From the NCBI RefSeq assembly GCF_963675165.1, contig NC_087379.1, forward strand, positions 4,031,442 through 4,095,441: a stretch of 64,000 nucleotides of DNA, written 5' to 3'. The position numbers and the translations under genes are program-made. Positions 32,103 to 43,100 of this stretch are shown here, one piece after another (positions within the stretch are counted from its first letter, which is position 1; every line of letters starts with the position of its first letter). The notes beneath the pieces were generated by a model that did not search any database, had not been told where the DNA came from, and saw only the letters and a program-made list of their open reading frames with translations. The stretch comes from Halichondria panicea (Eukaryota; Porifera; Demospongiae; Suberitida; Halichondriidae).

Positions 32103-32682
32103 AGGGTTGAATAGCAACGTCGTAGCTCTTGCAATGATGACGTAATAATCCAGAAAACAAAAGTGTGCGGTGATGGTTGTATAATCTGTACAACCGTCCA
32201 CGCTACTGCACATGCGATGAGATGCTTTTAGTTGTGCGAACGTCTGTAGATTTAGATTGTATGATAACTGAATGTGTCCAAAAATCAATTGTTTTTAGTC
32301 GTGCGAAATTCTGTAGATTTAGATAACTGAATGTGTCCAGAATCGGTATTTAAGCGAGCGCTTGCTTTTAATCATAGCCGTACTGCAGTACAGTGTGCAC
32401 CCGTGTATATCATCCAAATAAATGCATTCACTCACATGAAGATCAAATTGGCAACACTGAGTCTTCATCAAATTGCAGATCAAGACTGCACTGCAGTGGC
32501 TGAGCCTGTTTCCATGAGCAAGGCTTCGTTTCCTAAGCCCCGCAAGCAGAAATTAATCGGCCGGATTCGAGGCTAGAGCTAGCCTCGGTCCCAGGCCGAT
32601 TTTTCTTTAATAGAACGAAGTTGAAGAATACGGCGACCTAGCGTTCAATTGGAGACGGATCGGCCTGGGGTCGAGGCTAAGG

Positions 32683-33092
32683 CTAGTCTCGCGAGCAGAC
32701 GTGGGAGGGAGGGAACGTCTGGTAACTATTGCAGCAATTCCATGGCACTGAGGAATGTAGTCACGTGCAAGATATTTGTTAATTAATTAACCAAATTCAC
32801 ATGTAGACAAATATTTTCATATGCAGCTAGCTAGCTCTTGCTTGGTCTGAGCTCCTTGTAACCAAGTTTCTTCACAACCAGGTATAGTTCAACACTAAAA
32901 TTAGCCTTTGCTAGAGTAATAATCCTTCTTTTCACGTTCATTTTATGCTATAATAGGAAAATATACGGGGTGTTACCCGCCCACTATGACGTGGACAAAT
33001 CTGATTGGCACTGCCAACATTCTGGCAGTGGTCCACAGAATTGCTGCAATAGTTACCAGACGTTCCCTCCCTCCCACGGCTCGCGAGACTAG
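32683..33092. repeat. 410-bp foldback element with GGGAGGGAGGGAACG arms
   Basis: The left arm (CTAGTCTCGCGAGCAGACGT, then GGGAGGGAGGGAACGTCTGG and TAACTATTGCAGCAATTC) is repeated as its reverse complement at the right end, finishing GGCTCGCGAGACTAG. The core is AT-rich and non-coding. Just left of it, 32570-32680 holds GAGGCTAGAGCTAGCCTCGG palindromes of another GC-rich element. Confidence 0.78.
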
Positions 33093-33234
33093 GCTAAGGC
33101 TAGGCTAGAGCAAGCCTTTTCCGGTTAAGGTTGCCGCGAGTCTAAGTCTACAAGTAACGCCCGATTATGTGCTCCTTTGTAAACTGTTTTGCACATGCGC
33201 TAAATAGATCACTAGGTCTAGGGTAGCGCCAGCG

Positions 33235-33530
33235 ATCGGAGTACGGCCGATGTTTTTAATATACGTAATGATAGACCTTGATTAGTGCTCTCTAGTAGTG
33301 GTCTTGGATTTCCAGTGCCTTGCTTGGTTCTCTAGATATGAAGGCCGAAAGTAGCTGGGCGTGGTCTGGCAAGTGGGTAAAGGGTGCTAGGTATGAAAGT
33401 GGCTTAATGGGGGTCAGAGGTCAGTTTGGAAAAGGGTTGGGCTTGCAAATGAGAATCCGGATGAGGACATGTCTGGGTCAGAGGTCAGATGGGCTGGGCA
33501 TCCGGATGACACTGTACTGCGGTTTTCAGA
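33235..33530 (+). repeat. Dispersed repeat, shared in inverse orientation with 45590-45770
   Basis: Blocks such as CTTGATTAGTGCTCTCTAGT, AAAGGGTTGGGCTTGCAAAT, GAGAATCCGGATGA and GGTCAGAGGTCAGATGGGCT reappear as reverse complements, in the reverse order, at 45590-45770. It is therefore a two-copy interspersed repeat with no coding capacity seen. Confidence 0.75.
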
Positions 33531-34661
33531 GTTCTTGCATCTCCAATGTCTAGAGCGGAAGTACCTGTCACGTGAACCGTTACGTAACAAGATTGAAGTC
33601 TAGCTTCATTCTAAACCGATTTTTTCCCAATACATGATTTGGGAGAAAATCAACCTTGGAAATAGCCTTTGCAAGCCTTTTGCATCACCACTGAAGCTAT
33701 CCTTGAGATTGTAAGCACTTCCAATAGTTTTGTGAGCTACTATTAGTAACACAGGACTGGATGTCTGGAGCTAAGAGAGAGAGATTCTACTGTCTATATG
33801 ACTCATCACTGACATCAGCTTGCAGCAACACAAAATGAGTAGGCAGACCGGGGTAGTCACTTCAATCAGTTCCTTATATAATACTGAGAAGCTACACTCT
33901 TATTTCAGACTTTTCTGGATAACTAGTAACAAATAATTTTGTCTGTAAATGAAAACTCATGTAAAAAAACTTGCCTGACTCAGCAATATTTGTGCTCCCG
34001 TGATGTTGTCCAACCAGAGGAGGCGCGAAGCACTTAACCTTTGCTCATTAGGTCTCTAATTGCCGTTGTGTTAATTGCATGCCAGTCTCATGAATTAGCC
34101 GCCCTTCGAGTTTACTTTCAGCTTATTTAGAGGGACGTGCAAGAACCGACGGTCATGATGGTACATGTACATGCTTTTTCTTTTGTATCAGGCCGATTGG
34201 TATGATGACATGTACGTATTTGACTCATGTCTTGTAGGTGTAGGGTATAATGCAGATTTGTAACTTCCTTACTCTGGGTTGCCACTCGTACTCGTACTTG
34301 GCAGTCGAGGTCAAAGTTCAAGAAAACGCACATGATACACAATAATACCCCCCCCACAATAATAAAGATACACATGATCAGAGCTAAAAAGTAGCTCTAC
34401 TGACTTAGTAGGAAATACATACTTGTATAAGTGTAGTGTATAAGCACTCTGTTTGTGTGCATACTCTGTTTGTGTGCTTACGCCCAGTGCAAGAAAGGGA
34501 GCACCACTGAAAAAGTGGATACATGTACGTACCCAATAGTGTCCAATTGACGGGCTAGATGTACATAGAATAATGTTACAGAGGCATTTGCAACTATTTT
34601 TGACTGCCATAACAAAATGTATTCAAAACAGGCTGGCATTCTTTTAAAATAAAGCACGTAC
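33531..34661. other. Stretch without a supported gene
   Basis: No exon was supported here. At 34085 there is a partial relative of the 20728 hairpin (AGTCTCATGAATTAGCCGCC). A minus-strand frame around 34330-34270 (LNFDLDCQVRVRVATQ) followed by a GTAAGG donor could be an exon of the unidentified gene upstream, but phase and family support are lacking. Confidence 0.4.
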
Positions 34662-35573
34662 GTTTGCCCAGCTGTCTGGTAAGAGCTGATGCTGGCGATG
34701 GGTCCCACATCAAACTGGAGAGAGATGCCAGGCTTGCTCCCGTGTCTCTGGCCCTGTGCACACTCCTCACTGCCTACAATGAACTCAGTCTGTGAACCAG
34801 AAGAAAACACCGATAATTTCTCAGCATTTAGAGAGATTTTAGGGAGGTAGATACATAACTACTGAAGCCTCTCAAAAAAGAGAGGTGGCAGAGGTTGTTT
34901 AGACATTACATGTCAGCATTGCACAAAGTTTGAGTGGTCTACATAACGGACACCTTCGGGGAACAACGTTTTGGCTTTGATAATCACTAGTACGTGCATG
35001 TATATATACGGGTACTTTTTTTACCCATTACATGTCCTGTATGCCCAATAGTAACTCAATCTCTTATTTACACCCCAATAGGTGCTAAGTCAGGTACGTA
35101 CACATGTAGTAAAGCTGACCTGAACTTTCCGAAGGAGTCAACCACTTTTTTCTGTGTAAGGACAGGACAGGAGAACATTATAATTACCAAAACAAAAAAA
35201 CACGTGCAGCACTGACGTAGCACGCACATAAACAATACATGAACAGCTAAGAGAGAGAGCCAGTGTTTTCTTGGCTTGCTAGCTAAAGCTCTAATACAAG
35301 TGAGGTGGAACAGTAACAGTATGCAGTTCACACTATCTGCAGTGGAGTTACCTGGCAGCAGTCTCCAGTATTGATATCCTGCCACGCCGCCATTCTCAAT
35401 CTGGGCGGCCATACTCTTGCTACCTCCACCTGGTGTTACGCAACCTGATTGGTCAGATCCATGAGAAGGCGTTGTATGGAGAAAATGTTGCTGGACAGGT
35501 GTGCTTGAGCTGCAGAAAAGTGCGACAAAAAGCCATACACTTACAGTAACGGACGATCGATCAAGTCGATCAT
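34662..35573 (-). CDS. Unidentified minus-strand gene, partial exon set
   Basis: Three exons with good splice signals are seen: 35573-35545 (MIDLIDRPLL), 35509-35351 (SSTPVQQHF ... GGGSKSMAAQIENGGVAGYQ ... WRLLP) and 34789-34662 (TEFIVGSEECAQGQRHGSK ... ISLQFDVGPIASISSYQ). A further short exon near 35147-35105 (VVDSFGKFR) is needed between the last two to keep phase, but its ends are unsure. Codon use and splice sites look like real coding sequence, and I do not recognise the family. There is no signal peptide at the proposed start. The 3' end was not found; one candidate acceptor near 34275 gives a frame that stops after about 16 codons. Confidence 0.4.
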
Positions 35574-36162
35574 CCATCATTGGTATAGCCCAGAAGGTCG
35601 AATACAAGACCTTTTCGTCCCTAATGTTTATTGTGCCGGGACTCATCAGTGGACTGCACGCGCACTCAGTAAATGTACTTTGCTCATACTATTAGCGGTT
35701 TCTAGAACTAATAAATAATTACTTGCATCCAGTGTAATTTAATGGAAAGTGGTCATGGCAATAGGCAAATGGACTAAGTGTACATGTAGTTATGGTCCAA
35801 CAGGACAGATTCTATGGCTATCTATGCAAATGTATGTGGTACATCATCACACAATAATTTAAACGGACTCCCAAATATTCGTTTAGCGGCAGGGGGGGTT
35901 CATTTAACCAATTAAATATTAAGTGGTGTAAATCATGTTACAAAGGGGTTGTATGGTAAGCATCAGTCAACCAATAAACACATTCTTGGCAATCACACTG
36001 AGACGGTAAAGACCCACTAGACAATAAACATTAAGTGACGTAGCTACATTCAAAGTTAGCTCCAAAAAACAGGCCTGCTTTCGAAAAAGGACCCACTTGG
36101 ATAAAAGTTCTGCAAGGGGCAAGAAAGTGCCTATTTCGACAAAAGACCAAGGGCTATATAGC

Positions 36163-36627
36163 CTATTTTCCTACAATTTGGCAGGCACGTATTTTGGGGC
36201 TGAAAGTGACATTGTCTGCGTCAGCATGACCTTCCTGGCACAGAACACAGTCAACACAGTCATCAATGCCACTACGTACACACACTTACAATGAGATGTC
36301 TCGGCAGCTCTTTGAGCTGGACAGGGTCCTTCTCCAGTCTGCGGAACAGCTGTGGGGGAGGGGGAGAGGTCACACGAAATTCTATGAGCCAATCATACGA
36401 GGGAATGCATACAGTAACTTACTCAGCCACACATAATTATAGGATAAGTGTAACGCTAGGAGGTGGAACGGTTATGCGCATCCTATACATGTAGGCACAC
36501 GTAGCTATTTAGGGCACCTCTCAGTATTTGTTTAGCCTTACGCAATGTTTTAGCGGCCTGAATACGGTACAAACATTACAAGTACGTACCTCTTCAGCTT
36601 GAGAGTCCTCTTGTGTGTTTGTCTGAT
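36163..36627 (-). CDS. Unidentified 3' exons (FRRLEKDPVQLKELPRH), duplicated at 39.3-39.6 kb
   Basis: Three exons, 36627-36590 (QTNTQEDSQAEE), 36349-36290 (LFRRLEKDPVQLKELPRHLI) and 36234-36163 (EGHADADNVTFSPKIRACQ..., stop TAG), join in phase. They have GT..AG introns of 240 and 55 nt and a good pyrimidine tract before the middle exon. No family is recognised and no 5' exons were found; a repeat copy (36640-36800) and a G-rich minisatellite begin just upstream. The first two exons are duplicated at 39276-39613. This may be the 3' remnant of a gene broken up by repeats. Confidence 0.4.
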
Positions 36628-36639
36628 CTGTAAGTACTT

Positions 36640-36800
36640 GCAGCCATTAATTTTAGACTTGAACTTTTGGCATTGATCTTTTTTAACAACACAATCACCA
36701 TCGATCATTACCCACTAATAATCATGATCAATGTTTGCTTTATGTTATGTAGCTTTGGCACCTCCACCGAGGCATCAGCACCTACGGTGCTTTCATTGGA
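36640..36800 (-). repeat. Dispersed short repeat, reverse copy of the DUOXA-intron element
   Basis: Its reverse complement matches 18833-19090 in block order (GAAAGCACC..GGTGCTG, GGAGGTGCCAAAG, GTGGGTAATGATC, TGCCAAAAGTTCAAG), but it lacks the ~40 bp that hold the possible DUOXA mini-exon. A half copy is at 44644-44745. Confidence 0.7.
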
Positions 36801-36940
36801 AAGGTAATTCTGAGAGCTACTGCATCAATATTATTAGTTTAGGAATTGAACATGCTCTCAAAAATGCTACTAAATAGGTGTGAGGCTCTACTTTAAATAG
36901 GGATAAATACCTTCATTAGCCTTCATTATGACTAATCACA

Positions 36941-37395
36941 GAGCCTGTGTGTGGGGGGGGGGGAAGGTTGTGTACAGTATATTAGCCATGAGTGTGTGTG
37001 TGAGGGGGGGGGGAGGTTGTGTACAGTATCTATGAGCCTGTGTGTGTGGGGGGGGGGGAGGTTGTGTACAGTATATTAGCTATAAGCCTGTGTGTGGGGG
37101 GGGAGGTTGTGTACAGTATATTAGCTATGAGCCTGTGTGTGTGGGGGGAAGGTTGTGTACAGTATATTAGCCATGAGAGTGTGTGTGTGTGTGTGGGGGG
37201 GGGGAGGTTGTGTACAGTATCTATGAGCCTGTGTGTGTGTGGGGGGGAGGTTGTGTACAGTATATTAGCTATAAGCCTGTGTGTGTGGGGGGGGGGGGGA
37301 GGTTGTGTACAGTATATTAGCTATGAGCCTGTGTGTGTGGGGGGAAGGTTGTGTATGTGTTGGGGGGGGGGGGGAAGTTGTGTACAGTATGCACA
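36941..37395. repeat. G-rich minisatellite, ~45-50 bp units
   Basis: About nine imperfect units share GAGCCTGTGTGTGTGGGGGG and AGGTTGTGTACAGTATATTA; G-run and GT-run lengths vary between units. Related units reappear at 37505-37605. The G-runs could form G-quadruplexes on the plus strand. Long plus-strand reading frames across it are repeat artefacts. Confidence 0.88.
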
Positions 37396-37700
37396 CCTTG
37401 CACGTAGGGGTGGTCCCAATATCGTCTCCTGCATAATCGAGTGATCCCTGTGGCTAGCCGTCAGTCGTGTCTAAGGCGGGTGCCCTCAGCTGGGGGGGGG
37501 GGGGATATTTAGCAACACAGCTCAATATGTACAGTACATTAGGTATAAAGCCTGTTGTGTGTGTAGGGGGGGGGGCTATGTACAGTACATTAGGTATAAG
37601 CCTGCCATGTACATACATGTAGGAGGTGATGAAGCAAAGTGGGTGATACCTAAAAATAGCTAACCACACATTACAGGGTTTATGCTAAGTCCTGGTAGGT

Positions 37701-37970
37701 CTTGAATAAACAAGATAGATCTTGAATAGAAATTGAGCAATAATTTAGAACCACAATGTACCTGTGCTGGACATGATGAAGTTAAAGACCTAGGGAGTTT
37801 TCTGATTTTAGTCAAGTCATTAATGTCTTACTATTTTTATCATACATCATGCTTCATCATGTCCAGCACCCTTACTATTTTTATCATACATGCTTCATCA
37901 TGTCCAGCACAGGCATTGTGGTTCTAAATTATTGCTCAATTTCTATTCAAGATCTATCTTGTTTATTCAA
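37701..37970. repeat. Large inverted repeat with ~80-bp arms
   Basis: The left arm (TCTTGAATAAACAAGATAGA ... TTGAGCAATAATTTAGAACC ... GTGCTGGACATGATGA) returns as its reverse complement at about 37891-37970. The spacer contains a short internal repeat of CATCATGTCCAGCACCCTTA. It is foldback-like with no coding sequence. Confidence 0.75.
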
Positions 37971-38136
37971 GCCAGCACCCTTACTATTTTTATATCATAC
38001 ATCAGGCAATAATTATTGAGAAAGCTCAACATTTTCCTGCTTATACAATGCTGTACATGATGAAGCAATACGAGTTATATAACTATATAAATTATGGAAG
38101 TGTATTAATTTTATAGAACAGCTATATCGATCAGAA

Positions 38137-38348
38137 TACCGTATAGCGGGTCATTTTCGTGGGGGTAAAATATTCGTTATTTTCGTGGGCAGGCTGACCT
38201 CCACGAAATTTTAACGTAGGCGTGGGCTTATCGGAACGTAGGAATGCCGTGCAGCCACGAGGCTAAACGAAATTTTTACTCACGAAAACCACCGTTTCTC
38301 GAGTTGAACGAATTTTTTACCCCCACGAAACTTTCCCGCTATACGGTA
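38137..38348. repeat. CCGTATAGCG-type MITE, copy 2
   Basis: It begins TACCGTATAGCGGGTCATTT and ends with CCCGCTATACGGTA. Internal TTCGTGGG and CCCACGAAA blocks are themselves inverted. It belongs to the family of 29029-29256 and 40295-40504. Confidence 0.85.
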
Positions 38349-38429
38349 CACATAACTATGACTTGACTAAAATCAGAAAACTCATGCTTCAACACAGTCA
38401 TCAATGCTACTACGTACACACACTTACAA

Positions 38430-39275
38430 AGAAATGTACTCTTGTTTAACCAAAGCAAGTGTAAATACATGACTATATCAAGAAAATTCAGCCCACCACT
38501 TCCCAACATGTGTCTTAATATCAGTGGACGTCCCCTACTTAAAGTTGACCACTACAAGTACCTTGGCGTGTGGATCTCTCACGACCTCTCATGGTCAAAA
38601 CACATAGAAGAAATGTGCAGAAATACCTGCAAGCAGGTTGGTATAATTTACCGACAGTTCTATGGCCACTCGTCACTAGAATGTTTTAAGACAACTCTAC
38701 ATCTCCCTTGTGAGATCAAAACTGGAATATGCTGCCCCTGTTTGGGATCCACACCAAAAAACAAATTCTCACAAAATAGAAAAAGTACAAAAGTTTGCCC
38801 TTAAAATCTGCACAAAACTTTGGAATATGGACTACGACTCCCTATTAGATACTGTGGACCTACCGTCCCTTTCTACAAGAAGATTGTACCTGAAGCTATC
38901 ATACCTTTACCAGGTAATAAATGGTAACTTTAAATTCCCTGATCCACCACTGGAAAGAAGAGTATGCCCTCTCAATCTAAGAAGCACAAAAAATATACAG
39001 TTTGAAAGACCAATTTGCAGAACAAATGCATATGCGAACTCTTTTTTCCCAAAGGCAATATCTGTGTGGAATGAATTACCACTGGAGCTGCAGGAAAGTA
39101 CATCGATTTTGTCATTTAAGAGAAATGTACTCTGTCACTTGCATTAGTATAATATTAGTCTTTATTTTTAATTTGTACTCGCTATTGTAAGTAATATATA
39201 CAGGGCGCACATTAGGTTAGCATAATATGCTACTAGTGTATCCATGCATTTTGCAGAATTATTATAAAAAAAAAA
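38430..39275 (+). mobile_element. 5'-truncated non-LTR retrotransposon (CR1/Jockey/L2-like), dead copy
   Basis: Only the C-terminal part of a reverse-transcriptase ORF remains: YKYLGVWISHDLSWSKHI in one frame, then LEYAAPVWDPH, IEKVQKFALKIC and FFPKAISVWNELPLE in another. The frame changes near 38700, consistent with a small deletion. The element ends at 39147 (stop) plus a short 3' UTR and a poly-A run at 39265-39277. No RNase H or endonuclease domain is present. It sits exactly in the duplicated splice-donor region (see 39276-39613). Confidence 0.85.
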
Positions 39276-39613
39276 AATGAGATGTCTCGGCAGCTCTTTG
39301 AGCAAGACAGGGTGCTTCTCCAGTCTGCGGAACAGCTGTGGGGGAGGGGGAGAGGTCACACGAAATTCTATGAGCCAATCATACGAGGGAATGCATACAG
39401 TAACTTACTCAGCCACATATAATTATAGGATAAGTGTAACGCTAGGAGGTGGAACGGTTATGCGCATCCTATACATGTAGGCACACGTAGCTATTTAGGG
39501 CACCTCTCAGTATTTGTTTAGCCTTACGCAATGTTTTAGCGGCCTGAATACGGTACAAACATTACAAGTACGTACCTCTTCAGCTTGAGAGTCCTCTTGT
39601 GTGTTTGTCTGAT
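39276..39613 (-). pseudogene. Duplicated exon pair disrupted by LINE insertion
   Basis: This is a near-identical copy of 36290-36627, with exons at 39613-39576 and 39335-39276 and the same intron. The middle exon carries changes (KHPVLL against KDPVQL). Its GT donor has been replaced by the poly-A tail of the LINE, while the severed flank (ACACAGTCATCAATGCTACT...CACACACTTACA) is still recognisable at 38387-38429. This copy cannot be spliced normally. Confidence 0.7.
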
Positions 39614-40016
39614 CTGTAAGTACGCAGGTACGCAATCACAATCACAATTTTACACCTGGCAGGGAACAAGACAGATCTAGCTGACACAATTTGTATGTAT
39701 ATACAACAATCATCACAACATCACTATATGCAATGCTGGATAGATATAATCATCTCACTTACCTTATTTTTCATAACTTGTGACAACCTAAAAATTGTGC
39801 CTAGGGTTTTTCCTCTGTGCTGGTCATGACCACGAAGTGACAACTCAGCTTGAAAAAAACCACACACCATTTTCTGTGTGCTGATGGTCAGCAAAGTGAC
39901 CCTAACCACAAAGTGACCAGGTAGCTCAGCTGAAAAAACCACAAACCACCACACTGGACAGCTAAAACACCTCAAGTATTATTTTTAGATTGTAGTTACA
40001 TCATTGGTTAGTTGCA

Positions 40017-40023
40017 TATAAAG
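40017..40023 (+). promoter_or_regulatory. TATA box of the transposase-Ulp1-PHD gene
   Basis: TATAAAG lies 95-101 nt before the ATG at 40118, placing a likely TSS near 40047. The downstream leader is free of ATG until the chosen start. Confidence 0.5.
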
Positions 40024-40117
40024 GCTACACAGTACACAAACAGCACTATTCATCTCACCAAACTCAGCAAGTTGATCTCACAGAGCAAGATATTCCAGGT
40101 GCAAAGAGAACTCTGCG

Positions 40118-43100
40118 ATGTACAGCATGGAAGACTCGCCTCTCACCCCAATAAAGGACTCAGAGGTTTGTACACCCTTGCTGTATGTACTTTGTGATAT
40201 ATAGAGTGGAAACTGCATTTGGTGAACCGCATTTGAAAACAACAAGTATGTATTGTATACACGGCAACTACATATAATGCTCAGAAACCGGATATACCGT
40301 ATAGCGTATAATTTTTGTGGGGCAAAATATTCGTAGTTTTCGTGGTTGAAGGTCTGACCACGAATATTTTACCCACGAATGAAGCGACCTTGCCTACCTT
40401 TACCTGCAGTGCAAGCTCCAACCACGAAAATATTACCCACGAAATGTCTCAATATTGCTGAACCACGAATATTTTGTCCCCCGAAAATTACCCGCTATAC
40501 GGTATGCTAAGAAATTTAACCCACCTGTATACAGGAACTTGAAGACTACTCTGAACAGGACAGGCTACAAGAGTCCGACTCGCCCCCTACTCCAAAGAGG
40601 AGATGTCTACAGGTGAGAAAATTAATAGTTACATCATCAGCACAACCACGTACAACCACGTACAGTGCATATAATTATACATATGTAGGCCCCCAATTTT
40701 TTCCATAAAATTGCCGCGAATTTCGCGTATTATATTTTGACTACGTGCTATATTGTTTTTCGCAGCTTATAATTGGTTGAAATCCGTCCCTATTTACGGT
40801 ATATGCACGTACATGTATAATTATATGCTAAATTTACCAGAGCAGACCATTATCACCCCCCTTCAGGATTCGCAACCAGACACACCCTTCTCCACTGTGG
40901 AATACCCTCAAGATTCGGACTACATTCTAACACCAATGGACATAAAATGTACTAATGCGCATGAAAAGGCGCTTTGTTTTCTTGATTTGAGCCAGTTGGA
41001 CGAGTTTGTCGAACGCCTCAATGAGATTCGTCAGTGCCCTGAACCAGCTTGTAGGGGTAACCTTGTTCCCACCTCAGTCAAGAGGGGAATAGGTGGAGTT
41101 GCAACAATAACATACAATTGTGACGGATGCCGAGGACAAGAGCTCACACTGGACACGTGCAAGGTACAAGAAGATGGAAGGAACAGTGAGATCACACGAG
41201 CACTGCATGTCGCCTTTATCATCAGTGGGTGTACCTTCACAACCTACACCAAGGTCTTACGCTACTCGCTGGGAATTCAGTCCACATACGACGACCGGTT
41301 TCAAGACACTATTCGCATTATGCACCCAGTGGTCAAAAAAATGGTGGATGAGATGTGCACAGAAGCCAAAGAGGCCATGAAACAAATGAAACCAGAAGAG
41401 CTAGGATCGTGGAAGAGAGCCGTCACTGTTGCAGATGGAGCATGGATGACAAGAGGTCATCATTCGAAGAACTTTACTTTCAGTATTAGAAATTATTTCA
41501 CAGGTGAATTGCTCTTTCGAATACATCTGTCTCAAAAGGGCGGAGACAATCTGTACAAGGGGACGTCCGAGGGAGCGGAGGGCTATGCAGCCAGGATACT
41601 CTTCCAGCAAGCCAAAGAACAGGGGATGAAATTGGAAATAAACTGGCAGGTAATGGTTATACTTAATGGCATTATATCTATGATTATAAGCGAGCTAGAA
41701 TGATGCAATTCCTGCCTTAATTTACAAAATAATTACACCAACCCCTAATTGGCAGGATGATGACTCCTCCACCTCAAAGGCCATAAGAGGTATCTACGAG
41801 GACGTAGAAATAATGATGTGTCGTGGACACGAGGGAAGGTCTCATCTCAACCAGTTGAAAAAGCTGATGCAAATGAAAGCGTTCACCTCTACAATGTTTA
41901 AAAGTCATCAAAATCACATTGCAGACATACAGAACAAGCCCTGCTCCTGTTCTGGAAAAAAGCACAAGAAAGGCTGCGGATGTTTCACTGACCAGTTCAT
42001 CAAAAACTCCAGAAATTTGTTCTCAAAAATTCTGTCGAACAGCGAGTCCAAAGAGGAATTTGAAAAAAAAACCCGTAGTCTCTACCATCATGCAATTGAT
42101 GAACACGTGTGGGATGGCGGATCTTGCGACTTTCATGCCCTAAAAGTGTGCAGCTGTGGAGAGTGCCCCGACAAAACAAACTTTGTGTGCGAGGGACAAG
42201 AGTACCACACACGGGATAAGCTGACATGTCCTTTCCATATGATGGCCTACAGGACGGAGATTGAGCACAGGGCTCGAAAGTCATCATCGCTGATCCACCC
42301 AGAACTAAAAGCAGGGCACACAAACTCGATGGAATCATCACACAACATCCTAATTCGATTTAGGCAGAAGCACATCTCCTTGGAAAAGAGTCACTACGAG
42401 CTCTCCACAGAGCTGGGCCTCCTTCAAGCCAACCTTACCTCAATGAGAAAAAACAAAGGACCTCATTACCACTGGATTCCTATGCTGTACCAAAGGTTGG
42501 GGCTGCCCCTCTATACAGGAATTGAGGATGCTCTGGAGAAGTACGGAAAATCCAGAGACAAGCAATTGAGAGAAATCAAAGAGGATAAGCACAAGAAGAG
42601 AAGGATACGATATAAGGTCAAGAGAAAGATGGACAGGGAAGAAAGAATAAAGTGGTCAAAGAAACTCGGTGATGCATACGGTTGTGAATGGAGGAGAAAG
42701 AGAACAAAGAAGGATCAAGCTGCCACGAAACTCTGCAAGTGTGGCTCCAGCGAACACAGAAACAAATCTCACAGAGACTGCCCACTGAACAAGCGACACG
42801 CAAGCAGGTCAGAGTTGTAATGAGATTTTAAAACAACATACAGACACGCAAAAAACATTGTGTCCAGTTAATATGATTGAAGCACACCATGCATGCATCT
42901 ATACAATTTACTGATCTGATGTCCGGGTTTCTTATTTACATGCAGGGATGCCAGGAGTCATCCTAAATCAGAGAAACAAGGACCTTCTTCAGCTGAATCA
43001 GATGAGTGAGTAATACGTACACATGAATGCATGTATACTAACAGAAGCAATGTGTAATGTACAGCAGCCGCCACAATGGGATTTTGTGGTGTGATTGTGA

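Noticed and set aside
36941-37395. Direct repeats that could be mistaken for a CRISPR array
   Set aside because: Units are G-rich with slipping homopolymers, there are no unique spacers of constant length, and the genome is eukaryotic.
37019-37444. Plus-strand frame of 141 codons with repeated Cys-Val-Gly-Gly
   Set aside because: It is a product of the G-rich minisatellite, with no start context, splice signals or domain.
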